NCBI RefSeq assembly: GCF_004118675.1
Contig: NZ_SDHZ01000001.1
Span: 434,001 to 498,000 of the forward strand
Length of the DNA stretch: 64,000 nt
Reading direction: 5' to 3'
DNA from: Filimonas effusa
GTDB taxonomy: Bacteria > Bacteroidota > Bacteroidia > Chitinophagales > Chitinophagaceae
Shown piece after piece: positions 1 to 9,278 of the stretch. The notes under the pieces are model-generated. The model made no database searches, had not been told where the DNA came from, and was given only the letters and a program-made list of their open reading frames with translations. The first letter of the stretch is position 1, and every line of letters starts with the position of its first letter. Position numbers and translations under genes: made by a program.

Positions 1-1249
1 AGAAACTTAATTCTGTTATGTTGAAATAATTATTTGTTTCAGACCAGTTGCTCAGGCATTGAAAGCGCAGGTAGCGCACTTTCGGGAGCGAAAGATTGAA
101 ATTGAAACTGAAGCCGGCATCCCATAGCGCAAGATCGGAGGCAGTGTACTGCCCTGCACCTAATCCCGATGGTTTATCAGGACATACAAATGAGCCAAGA
201 TTGATCCATCCGTTCGGTGTCTTTTCTCCCACTGCAGGCATGCTCACCCCTGTAGGCATTACTTCGTTTACCGGCGTATCATTCCTTCCCCATATTACCC
301 AGGTTTTGGGAGCACCCGCTGTCCATTGATAATAAACGCCATCATAGTCGAGACCCCTGTTCCAGATGGTATACCGGCTGAGTTTGGCTGACTGCCCCAT
401 ATCAAAAGTGATAACTGCAGGCCAAACGAGCGGTGTTATGGGTTGGGTAGTGTGGTAGCCTGGTGTTTTGATATTGTTGTTCCATAAGTTGTTGATGGTC
501 CATCCAAAGCCTGTAGGTGCATCCGATGGCAATACGTAAGCATTGAATTTCGATTTGGGTACCAGTGTTTCGTAAATAGGAGTAATGGTAGCAAAAGTAG
601 TATCCGATATGTTACCCCATTGGTCTGTAAAGTAAACCCCAAATCGCCGGGCCAGCGTATCATAGCCTCTTACACTGAAATTGATGGAATCAAGGTCGGT
701 ATAGGTTTGTTGAACGATTTGCTGCTTGTCATAGCTATCTGTGGTGATGACAATGACACCTATACTCGCTTTGTCCGGGTTCTTACAAACGATATTTACA
801 CCGCCAAAATCTCTGTTGATTTTTACGGTAGGAACCAGCTTTAAATAGGGTGGCGTCTCGGGGTGTACCGTTACCACAACGGAGTCCGATTGTACGCTGG
901 CCCTGGAAACGGTATGCAGGGTTACCTTGTAATCTTTGCTGAGTGCAAAACCGCTGACTTTAATAGTATCTGAGTAATAAGATGACTTGGTTTGCCGCTT
1001 TGTATTGTCATTGATATTATACTCAGCCTGCACATAAAGGATGTTGGAAGAAACGGGCAGCTTGTAGGTAATATAAGCGCCACCGCTGAAATTGCTGACT
1101 TTAACGTCGGTAACTATGCCGGGTTTGCTAAGATCGTCAGATACAATATCATTGTATCCGTCTTTTTTCTTGCAGGCCGCAAGAAAAAGGATCACCAGGG
1201 CCGCAAGTGTAAATAACGGTCTGTGTGTTGTCTGAAGTAATTTATTCAT
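1..1249 (-). CDS. DUF4959/DUF5126/DUF5000-type SusD-associated lipoprotein, 3' end cut by window edge
   Basis: The frame opens at an ATG (1247-1249) and stays open for 416 codons to the left edge, so the C-terminus is missing. The N-terminus has a hydrophobic signal segment ending in a lipobox (LFLAAC, then KKK), so it is a predicted outer-surface lipoprotein. The segment just after (PGIVTDVKVSNFSGGAYITYKLP) has the look of the DUF4959 family, and the distal part looks like a galactose-binding/F5-8 type C fold (DUF5000). It follows SusD by 33 bases and is probably co-transcribed with the SusC/SusD pair. The family is common in Bacteroidota PULs next to SusD, where glycan binding is presumed; function here is inferred from family and position only. 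Confidence 0.85.
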   Translation of the reverse strand, partial: MNKLLQTTHRPLFTLAALVILFLAACKKKDGYNDIVSDDLSKPGIVTDVKVSNFSGGAYITYKLPVSSNILYVQAEYNINDNTKRQTKSSYYSDTIKVSGFALSKDYKVTLHTVSRASVQSDSVVVTVHPETPPYLKLVPTVKINRDFGGVNIVCKNPDKASIGVIVITTDSYDKQQIVQQTYTDLDSINFSVRGYDTLARRFGVYFTDQWGNISDTTFATITPIYETLVPKSKFNAYVLPSDAPTGFGWTINNLWNNNIKTPGYHTTQPITPLVWPAVITFDMGQSAKLSRYTIWNRGLDYDGVYYQWTAGAPKTWVIWGRNDTPVNEVMPTGVSMPAVGEKTPNGWINLGSFVCPDKPSGLGAGQYTASDLALWDAGFSFNFNLSLPKVRYLRFQCLSNWSETNNYFNITELSF

Positions 1250-1282
1250 AAATGCGTTTATTTCATTTTATCGGGCAGGTGA

Positions 1283-3196
1283 TTACCAGTAAAGGTTTTG
1301 GACGAGGTTCGGATTCACGATGAGATCATTCTCCTTGATAGGGAAAAAATAATCTTTCAAACTAAACACAGGCTGGAATACGAGGTTTAGCTGGTAATAG
1401 TTTTCCGCAGTCTTCTGGTAAATATTCCATCCCTGTACAGGTGTACTTAATACGGTCTGTAATTCTTTCCACCTCCTTAAATCCCATCCGCTTTGCCCTT
1501 CAAAAGCAAGTTCTATCCTGCGTTCCTGGTGTATGATCTGCCGGAAACCTTCCTTGGTTGTGTATTTACCGGGATTGTTGGAATAGGATGTCCATGCGTC
1601 CTGGATGGTTTTGAGTCCTGCTCTTGCGCGCACTTTATTCACCCAGAGGTACGCATCGGAAGAAGGACCATGCACTTCATTCATGCATTCTGCATACAGC
1701 AGCCAGAGGCCTGTTAACCGCATAAACGGCCACGAGTAATTCTGAATTACGGAATTGGAACTATAGGTGGTCTGATAAGGAACAAGTTTGCGCGGCCAGT
1801 AGCCTGTTGCATTGAACCTGAGTTTGTCAGGAGGGTAGGCATACCCGTTGATGGCATTAACATAATTGGATATCCTGTCATCTGTAACACCGGAGCCAAA
1901 CCAGAGACTGCCGTTGAATGCAACGTCGGCATAGTACCTGCGTTCCCTGCTGAAGTTGCCTTTGGCTGTAGGAAATCCGAGCTTCAGGTAGCTCATATGT
2001 GCTGAATCGCCATATTGAATCTTATACCTACCCTGGTAGTCCCAGGTTTTGTCTTCATTGATGGGTACGCCATTGCTGGTGTAGAATAGTTCAGACATCG
2101 CTAAAGGAACGGCAAAATGTGAGCTGATGCCAAATAGCTGAGTGGCCGCATCGGCAGATACAACCGGTGTACACATGTTCTGAAAGCCAAAGTATGGGTT
2201 GAGCGTCCATATCTGCTCTGTATTCCAGCTATCAGTAACAGTGCCTTGCAGGGCCAGTAATTCCCGCGTACTGTCGCTTAAGTGTACAATATTACCGGGC
2301 GTTCTGAATTGGTAAAGAGAAATACCTGCTTTGTCGGCGGCATCTACAGCTACTTCACAGGCAGTGAGTGCCTTCTCCCATTTGCTGGCATCGTAGGCGC
2401 TGGAAAATAGCGCAGTGCCATTTTTGTTTTTTAACGATGTTACATCGGGATTGCCGTTAAACAGGGGGCTGGCTTGCGTTGCCAGAACTTCTGCTTTTAC
2501 GCATAAAGCAATGACAGATGTTATACGACCCGCTTCCGAGGCCGATTCCTGGATAACAGACGGCAGATCGACGCTTGCCTCATCAATGAGTTTGGTCACA
2601 TAGCTGAACACGGAATCAACTGGCTGGCGCGAAACCCTTACTTGTTCCGTAGAAGCATCGATAGGCATCGTTACGTCCATGATAGGAATAGGACCATACA
2701 TGCGAAGCAGCCAGTAGTGATAATAGGCCTTAAGAAACTTTGCTTCGGCAATCATCCTTACTTTCTTGAATCCCGGCAGGTCTAAAGGTTTATTGACATT
2801 CTCTAGAAAGATATTGCAGCGTCTTATTGCTTGCCACATATTCTTTCCCTGGTTTTCACCATCCCAGAAGTTTTGAATAGGAGAGAGGCGGTTCTGTAAC
2901 CCACGCATGATCCTGAACCCTGCATTTCCGCCAGCGCCTCCCAGCATGTTTTCATCAGACAGGGGAAAAGGATACATGATTTCCGCTGATCCCGTAAATC
3001 CTGCATTACCGCGGATATCCGCAAGGGACTGCAGTGTTGAGTAACAACCAAACAGGTAAGCGGTTGTCTCATTGGCATTGGCAAAAGCACTTTCCAGAGT
3101 GGCGATGTCGTCGGGTACTACATCCAGGTATTTGCGACAGGAAGTTATATCGGATAATATAACTACGGCCGCTATTATTGATATTATTTTCTTCAT
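1283..3196 (-). CDS. RagB/SusD-family nutrient-binding outer membrane lipoprotein
   Basis: A 637-residue SusD-type lipoprotein. It starts with a short signal peptide ending in a lipobox (DITSC, RKYLDVVPDD follows), the typical SusD N-terminus. The C-terminal part has the usual family signature in which the last about 100 residues carry an ERRIELAFEG-like segment, a WDLRRWKE motif and a terminal asparagine-rich LVQNLYW end. It starts 11 bases after the SusC gene stop and is the glycan-capturing lid of that transporter. The glycan is unknown. It is longer than many SusD proteins (about 500-600 residues), mostly because of loops in the middle. Confidence 0.95.
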   Translation of the reverse strand: MKKIISIIAAVVILSDITSCRKYLDVVPDDIATLESAFANANETTAYLFGCYSTLQSLADIRGNAGFTGSAEIMYPFPLSDENMLGGAGGNAGFRIMRGLQNRLSPIQNFWDGENQGKNMWQAIRRCNIFLENVNKPLDLPGFKKVRMIAEAKFLKAYYHYWLLRMYGPIPIMDVTMPIDASTEQVRVSRQPVDSVFSYVTKLIDEASVDLPSVIQESASEAGRITSVIALCVKAEVLATQASPLFNGNPDVTSLKNKNGTALFSSAYDASKWEKALTACEVAVDAADKAGISLYQFRTPGNIVHLSDSTRELLALQGTVTDSWNTEQIWTLNPYFGFQNMCTPVVSADAATQLFGISSHFAVPLAMSELFYTSNGVPINEDKTWDYQGRYKIQYGDSAHMSYLKLGFPTAKGNFSRERRYYADVAFNGSLWFGSGVTDDRISNYVNAINGYAYPPDKLRFNATGYWPRKLVPYQTTYSSNSVIQNYSWPFMRLTGLWLLYAECMNEVHGPSSDAYLWVNKVRARAGLKTIQDAWTSYSNNPGKYTTKEGFRQIIHQERRIELAFEGQSGWDLRRWKELQTVLSTPVQGWNIYQKTAENYYQLNLVFQPVFSLKDYFFPIKENDLIVNPNLVQNLYW

Positions 3197-3207
3197 AATG
3201 GCAGTTT

Positions 3208-6200
3208 TTAGAAATTAAGGTTAATTCCTATGTTATAAACCTTTTGTACCGGGTAGTTGAAGGCATTGCCCCCCAGCTCCGGATCCCACAGCTTGAAGCT
3301 GCTGAAGGTAGCCAGGTTGAGGCCGGAGAAATAAATGCGCATGTTGGTGAAATAAATGCGGTCCAGTAGCTTTTTAGGCAGTGTATAACCAATCTCAAGC
3401 GACTTTAATCTCAGGAAAGAACCGTTGCGTAGCCACCAGGAACTGATCTGTTCATTATTGGAATTATGGAACGATGATAACCGCGGCCAGAGTGCATATA
3501 GGTTTTGATTTTCTTCAGACCAATGATCATTTGCATACGCTTTTAGGAGCTGAGCGTTATCCGCAAAGGGAGCAGTAGAGTAAGGGTCGATATAAAATGA
3601 TTCCCGCGCCAGGCCCTGGAAGAAAGCCGACAGGTCAAAGTTCTTCCAGCCCGATGAGAATCCGAAGCCATAGATGATCTGGGGACTGGTGGGTAATCCC
3701 ATGGGAACCTGGTCGTGCTCATCAATGAGCCCGTCTTTGTTTACATCGCGGTATTTGATATCTCCGCCTGAAGGCAGTGCGCCGCCAAACAACTGTTTCG
3801 GTGAATTCGCTGCTTCCTTATCATCAACAAATAGCCTTTCTGCAATATAGCCCCAGCGAACATTGATGGGCTGTCCGGCGAGGTAACGCCAGGAGTCACC
3901 ATACTCGGGTTCTTCATACCTGCCATACCTGCTCGCGGAAATGGTGAGGTTGGCCCTGGCAGATAACCACAGAGATTTGGAGATGTTGTGTTTATAGTCC
4001 ATGCTCAGGTCAAAACCTTTGGCATAAGCTGTTCCCAGGTTGGCACTTACGGGTGCTTCCAGTCCGCTCGTGCTAGGTATCGATGCCCGGTTCATCAATA
4101 TGTTATACCTGTATTCATGATAAATCTCGGCAACGATATTCAGGTTCTTCATGAAGGTCATTTCAAGCGCAAGGTTGGCTTTACGTGCAGTTTCCCATGT
4201 CACGCCGGGGTTGGGATAATTGGCGATGGCTGCGCCGTTAAGTGTATTGCCGTTGGTGGTTCCAAAGGTGGCGCCGGGCCCGCCGCCAATGTTGACATTA
4301 GACATGTAGAAGAATCGCTGACTCCCTATCTGGTCGTTCCCAACCAAACCGTAGCTGCCTCTTAATTTCATGCGGGTAATGATCTCTGATATCCTGCCGT
4401 TCCAGAAACGTTCGTTCGAGATAACCCAGCCTGCACCTACAGTAGGAAATAAGCCCCATCGGTGTTGTGTCGAAAAGCGCTCCGATGCATTATAGCCAAA
4501 ATTGAATTCAGCAAAATAACGGTTGTCGAAAGAATAGGTCGTTCGTCCCGCTACGCCGATATTACGATAGGGCAAAGAGTTCTGTAGTGTAACCTCATTA
4601 GCATTGAGGCGTTGTTCCCTCGTACTTTGCAGCGATGCATTGATCCTGTGTTTGCCGATGTTCACGTTGTAGTCAAGCGCTCCCAGCATATAAAGGTAAG
4701 TAGTGATGGTTTTCACACCTGGATAATAGCTGAGGTATTCCTGGGCAGCTCCTTGCGCGCTGTTCAGCCATTGTAGTGTATAAACATCTGTCTTGGGCTC
4801 ATAACTGCCTATGTTGTAGTAGAACGGCTTGTAAGAACGGGTGAGATCAAAATAGGAATACCTGTTGGTGCTGAATAACCCTCGGAAAGAAAGTCCTTTC
4901 AGCAGGAAACCAAAATTCTGGTTTACCTCAAACTGCGCGGAAATCCTGGACTCCGCAAAGTTCTTATAGCCATACATCAAATCAGCATAGGGATTTGATG
5001 TAAGTGCGTTGCTTGTGTTCAGCGTATTCCCGAACAGTATATGTTTGGTAAGCATGTTGGCGCTGTCGGGTTGGTAAAACGCAGGAAACATGACCGGGCT
5101 TGTATGCAAAGCTTTGGAATAAAGATCAGTTGCCAGCCCGTTAGAGGCATTGGTGATCGGTCCCGTATAGTCATTGAAATTACCCCATAACCTTACCACC
5201 GCTTCGGTTGTCTTGGTAAGCTTTACATTGACATTAGACCTGAGCTGGTAGTTTTCAAACTTCATCCCGGAATTGAAATTGTTCACCGGGTTTACCTGCA
5301 AAATGCCATTGTCGCGGCTGTAAGATCCTGCTATGTAGTAACGCGCAAGGTCGTTACCTCCACTAACGCTGAAGTCCGCCCGCTGTGTGGTTGTTTGCTT
5401 TTTAAACAGAACAGACATCCAGTCAACAGCAGGATAAACGTAAGGATTATATCCTGCGGTTTTATTCATGGTGTTTTGCGTGTTCAGTATCTGGTTAGGG
5501 GTGAACATCGGAGTACTGAGTGGGTTGCGTGTAGTGATACCTTCGTTAAAAAGCTTCATATAGGTTACTGGGTCGGCTAGCTCTACATTGCGGGTAGGTT
5601 TAGAAATAGCCTGTTCTACACGTATATTCACCTTGGCACGCCCAGCCTGTCCCGACTTGGTAGTTACAAGGATGACACCGTTAGCACCTCTGGCACCATA
5701 TAAAGCTGCTGCACTGGCGTCCTTCAAAATGGAAAAGCTTGCGATATCATCAACCTGTAAACGGGCAAGATCCGAAGCCGATAATTCTATATTGTCAATG
5801 AGTATCAGCGGGCTCGCACTGTAACCGAATGTAGTAACGCCTCTCACGAAAAAAGAAGCATTGTCCACGCCGGGTTGCCCGCTCCGCTGGTAAGCAATAA
5901 CGCCCGCTACTTGTCCCGCAAGCGCATTGGTAAGATTGCTGGAAGGTACTTTCAGATTGCCAGGCTCTATCGTCGTAACTGAACCTACAACGGCTTCTTT
6001 TCGTTGCCGTCGCCCAAAGGCGGTAACAACAATATCTTCGCCACCCGATATAGTCGGAATAAGTCTCACGGTGATGTTACTCGTCTTATTCCCGGTGAGG
6101 ATAGTCTGTTCCTCGTAGCCAATAAAAGATACTCTGATACTGTCGCCGGCGTTTACAGATAAAACAAACCGGCCGTTTTGATCAGTAGAAGTGCTTGTAA

Positions 6201-6411
6201 TAACCTTACCAAGTGTACTGATGGTGGCACCTAAAAGAGGTTTCCCCATCGAGTCTGTCACCATTCCCGTAACGAGCTGCTTGTTTGCCCCGGGAGCTTT
6301 GGTTTGTGAGAATAATTTAATGGCACATGGAAACAGTAGTAGTGCCAGTAGCGTGCATTTAAGGGAATGTTTGATAGCCGCTACGCTTAAACATAGCTTA
6401 ATTGGTTTCAT
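3208..6411 (-). CDS. SusC/RagA-family TonB-linked outer membrane transporter
   Basis: A 1067-residue TonB-dependent transporter. After a signal peptide (about residues 1-36) comes a carboxypeptidase-regulatory-like beta-sandwich domain (about 45-125, VTGMVTDSMGKPLLGATIS), then a TonB-box-like stretch (EDIVVTAFG), the plug (about 135-250, with the SusC motif ALAGQVAGVI and the plug segment SILKDASAAALYGARGANGVI), and a large beta-barrel ending in aromatic residues (NIGINLNF). It forms an operon with the SusD gene downstream. About 250 bases separate it from the upstream GH43 gene, so it may have its own promoter, though I found no perfect TAnnTTTG box there. It imports oligosaccharides across the outer membrane with TonB/ExbBD energy. 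Confidence 0.96.
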   Translation of the reverse strand: MKPIKLCLSVAAIKHSLKCTLLALLLFPCAIKLFSQTKAPGANKQLVTGMVTDSMGKPLLGATISTLGKVITSTSTDQNGRFVLSVNAGDSIRVSFIGYEEQTILTGNKTSNITVRLIPTISGGEDIVVTAFGRRQRKEAVVGSVTTIEPGNLKVPSSNLTNALAGQVAGVIAYQRSGQPGVDNASFFVRGVTTFGYSASPLILIDNIELSASDLARLQVDDIASFSILKDASAAALYGARGANGVILVTTKSGQAGRAKVNIRVEQAISKPTRNVELADPVTYMKLFNEGITTRNPLSTPMFTPNQILNTQNTMNKTAGYNPYVYPAVDWMSVLFKKQTTTQRADFSVSGGNDLARYYIAGSYSRDNGILQVNPVNNFNSGMKFENYQLRSNVNVKLTKTTEAVVRLWGNFNDYTGPITNASNGLATDLYSKALHTSPVMFPAFYQPDSANMLTKHILFGNTLNTSNALTSNPYADLMYGYKNFAESRISAQFEVNQNFGFLLKGLSFRGLFSTNRYSYFDLTRSYKPFYYNIGSYEPKTDVYTLQWLNSAQGAAQEYLSYYPGVKTITTYLYMLGALDYNVNIGKHRINASLQSTREQRLNANEVTLQNSLPYRNIGVAGRTTYSFDNRYFAEFNFGYNASERFSTQHRWGLFPTVGAGWVISNERFWNGRISEIITRMKLRGSYGLVGNDQIGSQRFFYMSNVNIGGGPGATFGTTNGNTLNGAAIANYPNPGVTWETARKANLALEMTFMKNLNIVAEIYHEYRYNILMNRASIPSTSGLEAPVSANLGTAYAKGFDLSMDYKHNISKSLWLSARANLTISASRYGRYEEPEYGDSWRYLAGQPINVRWGYIAERLFVDDKEAANSPKQLFGGALPSGGDIKYRDVNKDGLIDEHDQVPMGLPTSPQIIYGFGFSSGWKNFDLSAFFQGLARESFYIDPYSTAPFADNAQLLKAYANDHWSEENQNLYALWPRLSSFHNSNNEQISSWWLRNGSFLRLKSLEIGYTLPKKLLDRIYFTNMRIYFSGLNLATFSSFKLWDPELGGNAFNYPVQKVYNIGINLNF

Positions 6412-6659
6412 AATGACAGTTAATTAGCGAATAACTCATGTTCCAATGCAGGGTTAACATGGTAATTCATTTTTGCAAATCGTGTTTAATTAATGATGAG
6501 TGCCCCCTTGCTTAATCTATTCTTTCCCGTCGTAATATTCCTTCTTTGTTTGTGTTCTGTCCGCGGCAAAGCGTCGTTTCAAAAAATGCCCTGTCAGGAA
6601 TAACCGGGCCCTTGCTTACTGCGTATGAAAGAAACTTGCCGCTGTATATGAATGTTGAT

Positions 6660-8804
6660 TTAATGTCTTTCTCCTATCCCCTCATGGGTAGGTGTTACTT
6701 CCTCGATAAACCCGTCTTCTGTAAAGGTCATCCGGTCAATACATACCTCCCTGTTATATCCTGCCGCTTCTCCCCAGTGAATGCCTTTGGGATAATTAAA
6801 ACGGTGATAAACGATGTACCATTCATCTGTACCGGGAATGTTTAATACGGAGTTATGGCCTGTACCATAAATGCCTTTGCTGCTATTCTTTGTGATGACG
6901 CTGTTATGTTTTGGTATCGTAATTTTTCCCAGCGGCGATGTCGAATAACCATAACGTACCCCATAGTCCGCATCGCGGGTATCATTCTCCGACCAAAGAA
7001 AATAGTAACGTCCGTTTCTATAAAAGACATAAACGCCTTCCCGGAAGCTGTTGTCAGGTGTCATAACTACGGTACTGTCTTTCAGGCTGGTCATATCGCT
7101 GTTGAGTTCAGCGCCTGCCATATATCCATTTCCCCAGTACAGATAAGATTTGCCTGAAACCGGGTCTGTAAATACGTCTGGGTCAATCTGCTGACCACCC
7201 TTGACACCTGCAGGCAGGTCTTTTACCAGCGGCCTGCCTATATCCTGGAAGGGACCGGCTGGATCGCTGGCAACTGCTACACCTATTTTCTGAGCAGCAC
7301 AGAAATAATAAAAATACCTGTATACGCCGTTGATCTTTTTTTCCTCGATGCAGGGAGCCCAGGCATTCCTGTCTGCCCATGAAACATCTTTGCCCAGTTT
7401 TAGTATGGTTCCTTCATCTTTCCAATGCACGAGATCCGGAGAAGAGAATGCTTTAAAATAATTTCCCGACCAGCCCGTGAAGCCATCGCTGGTAGGATAA
7501 ATGTAGTATCGTCCTGTTTTCTGCGCATACAATACTTCAGGATCGGCATAAAAACCATTTAAAACAGGGTTGTTATAGTGTGTTGCCTTAACCGTAAATC
7601 TAACTGGTTGCTGCCCTTTGATACTGATTTTATACGATACCGGGCCTTTTGAAAAATCCTGGAAACCTGCGGGGTTGATAGTCGCTCCGGGAAGTTGGAG
7701 AAACTCGGGGTTGAAGTGGCTGGCTTTTGTATCCGGCTTCAGTGGTAGCATTAGTACCGCGTTGGAGGTATCGAAGAATATATTGGCCGTTTTAATTGTT
7801 TTGGACAGGGGATTCGATAGAATGCTTTTGCTGCTTAACCAGCGGGAAGTTAGTTTTTCTGCCTCACCGGCCGTTATGGGAATAACTGTGCCGTGACGTG
7901 GATGAAAATCCATAAACACCTGCTGGTCGGCCAGCTCAAATTTCTTTAGGTCTTTACTGAAAGTAAATTGGTATTTCCCGGAGCTGTACATGTCGTACAT
8001 AAGAATATATCCTGATCCATCATTTAGTGGAAAAACAGAAGACCCTTCCACGGCTTGATCGGTTTGTTGCAGGTAATCATCCTGGAGTACATATCCGCTT
8101 GTTAGCGTTGATGAGATAGCTTGCTTTATGCCGCTTCCTTTTCCTTCGGTTTTAACGAATAAGTGAAATTGACCATTTTTTTCAATAATATCAGCGTCGA
8201 TACAAAATGTGTCGCCATTTCGGAACAGTAGCCTGGGTGGGGTCTCAAGCGCTGTGAAATCTTTGTTGGCGTAGGCATACATGATTTGGTCCGGTCCGTT
8301 GTCGTATTTCATAGACCAATAAATCATGTATTTGTTTGCTTTTCTGTCATAAATTGTTTGTGGCGCCCAAACTCTTTCCAGTTGTTCTTTCCGGGGATAT
8401 TGCTTTTCGATGTTCACCACAGCATGACTCCAATGAATAAGGTCTGTCGATTTAAGAAGTACCATTGCGCGGTTGGAATTCCACCCTTTCGCCGATACCA
8501 TATCTGTAGCTACCATGTAAAAGGTTTTGCCATCTTCTCCTCTTAGGATATGAGGATCACGGATACCGCCGGTAGAACTAATGGAATCGGATGCAATAAC
8601 AGGCTTATTGTTGTTGAGTGCTATATATTTATATCCGTCTGTACTGAGTGCAAAGTGTACTGCTTCTTCAGCTTTTTCATTGCCTGTAAAATAGACGAAT
8701 AAATAGGCATTATAAGACCTGTTGGTAATGCGCTGAGCCTGGCTTATCAGGTAGCTGAAAGGAATGATGAACAGGCACAGCAGGTATTTCAACAATTTGT
8801 TCAT
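6660..8804 (-). CDS. Two-domain glycoside hydrolase family 43 protein
   Basis: A 714-residue exported protein with a signal peptide (about 1-23, ending SQAQ). It contains two five-bladed-propeller GH43-like halves. The first half (about 30-345) has candidate catalytic residues D83 (GGIRDPHI), D203 (CIDADII) and E253 (AVEGSSVF). The second half (about 413-705) has D421 (GFYADPEV), D541 (QQIDPDVF) and E589 (FREGVYVF), the canonical base, pKa modulator and acid pattern. Both halves therefore look catalytically complete. GH43 enzymes mostly act on arabinose, xylose or galactose linkages; the specificity is not decided by these motifs. It starts 11 bases after the mutarotase-like gene and belongs to the same transcription unit. 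Confidence 0.9.
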   Translation of the reverse strand: MNKLLKYLLCLFIIPFSYLISQAQRITNRSYNAYLFVYFTGNEKAEEAVHFALSTDGYKYIALNNNKPVIASDSISSTGGIRDPHILRGEDGKTFYMVATDMVSAKGWNSNRAMVLLKSTDLIHWSHAVVNIEKQYPRKEQLERVWAPQTIYDRKANKYMIYWSMKYDNGPDQIMYAYANKDFTALETPPRLLFRNGDTFCIDADIIEKNGQFHLFVKTEGKGSGIKQAISSTLTSGYVLQDDYLQQTDQAVEGSSVFPLNDGSGYILMYDMYSSGKYQFTFSKDLKKFELADQQVFMDFHPRHGTVIPITAGEAEKLTSRWLSSKSILSNPLSKTIKTANIFFDTSNAVLMLPLKPDTKASHFNPEFLQLPGATINPAGFQDFSKGPVSYKISIKGQQPVRFTVKATHYNNPVLNGFYADPEVLYAQKTGRYYIYPTSDGFTGWSGNYFKAFSSPDLVHWKDEGTILKLGKDVSWADRNAWAPCIEEKKINGVYRYFYYFCAAQKIGVAVASDPAGPFQDIGRPLVKDLPAGVKGGQQIDPDVFTDPVSGKSYLYWGNGYMAGAELNSDMTSLKDSTVVMTPDNSFREGVYVFYRNGRYYFLWSENDTRDADYGVRYGYSTSPLGKITIPKHNSVITKNSSKGIYGTGHNSVLNIPGTDEWYIVYHRFNYPKGIHWGEAAGYNREVCIDRMTFTEDGFIEEVTPTHEGIGERH

Positions 8805-8815
8805 TGAGTTTTATA

Positions 8816-9175
8816 TCAGTTCGTTATTGATGATGTTGCCTGCAGATCAAATATTTTTTCCATTTTAACCCATTTTTCACCGATAGCCGCCCAGGGAAGT
8901 GGCTGCTGGTATTGCCACATTAAATTTTCCCAACGTTGTACAATGGGATTAGTGGCATCCATATCCTCTTTTTTTCGTGGATCAAAATCATCGTCTGCCT
9001 CCACAATCATGAATAAGCGATTCCCGACTCTGTAAATTTCCATTCGGGTAATGCCCGATCCGGTGATGCTTTCGTTTATCTCAGGCCATGAATTTTCGCT
9101 GCGATGCCAGCGCTCATATTCTTCTATCAAATTATCGTCATCTTTCAAATCGGCAGCGTAACAAAATCTTTGCAT
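8816..9175 (-). CDS. L-rhamnose mutarotase family protein (RhaM-like)
   Basis: About 119 residues from the ATG at 9175; an in-frame ATG 57 bases further upstream adds a non-conserved tail, while the inner ATG is preceded by AAAGGG and gives the normal N-terminus (MQRFCYAADLKDDD). Family marks are the central YERWH..SWPEI segment and the C-terminal block with the conserved tryptophans (NLMWQYQ, PWAAIGEKW). The family (RhaM/DUF718, also covering fucose mutarotase-like proteins) interconverts alpha and beta anomers of 6-deoxyhexoses in the cytoplasm. No signal peptide is seen. Lying between SusD and a GH43 gene, it hints that the glycan may carry rhamnose, fucose or a related sugar, but family members in PULs are not all tested. 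Confidence 0.85.
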   Translation of the reverse strand: MQRFCYAADLKDDDNLIEEYERWHRSENSWPEINESITGSGITRMEIYRVGNRLFMIVEADDDFDPRKKEDMDATNPIVQRWENLMWQYQQPLPWAAIGEKWVKMEKIFDLQATSSITN

Positions 9176-9278
9176 ATAATACCCTTTAATTCTATATTCC
9201 TGATGTGTCCGAAGGCGCCGGCATTGCTCCATCTGTTGTTTGCAGGTTGACCGGCGCCTTCAGACGAAGTGCTATTAA

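Noticed and set aside
3988-4365. 125-codon plus-strand ORF inside the SusC gene
   Set aside because: It is antisense to a well conserved SusC barrel region and has no recognisable domain or start signal.
6412-6659. Promoter of the second SusC/SusD pair
   Set aside because: I looked for TAnnTTTG on the minus strand; the best hits (ACGATTTG, ACGCTTTG) miss both T and A, so I do not call it.
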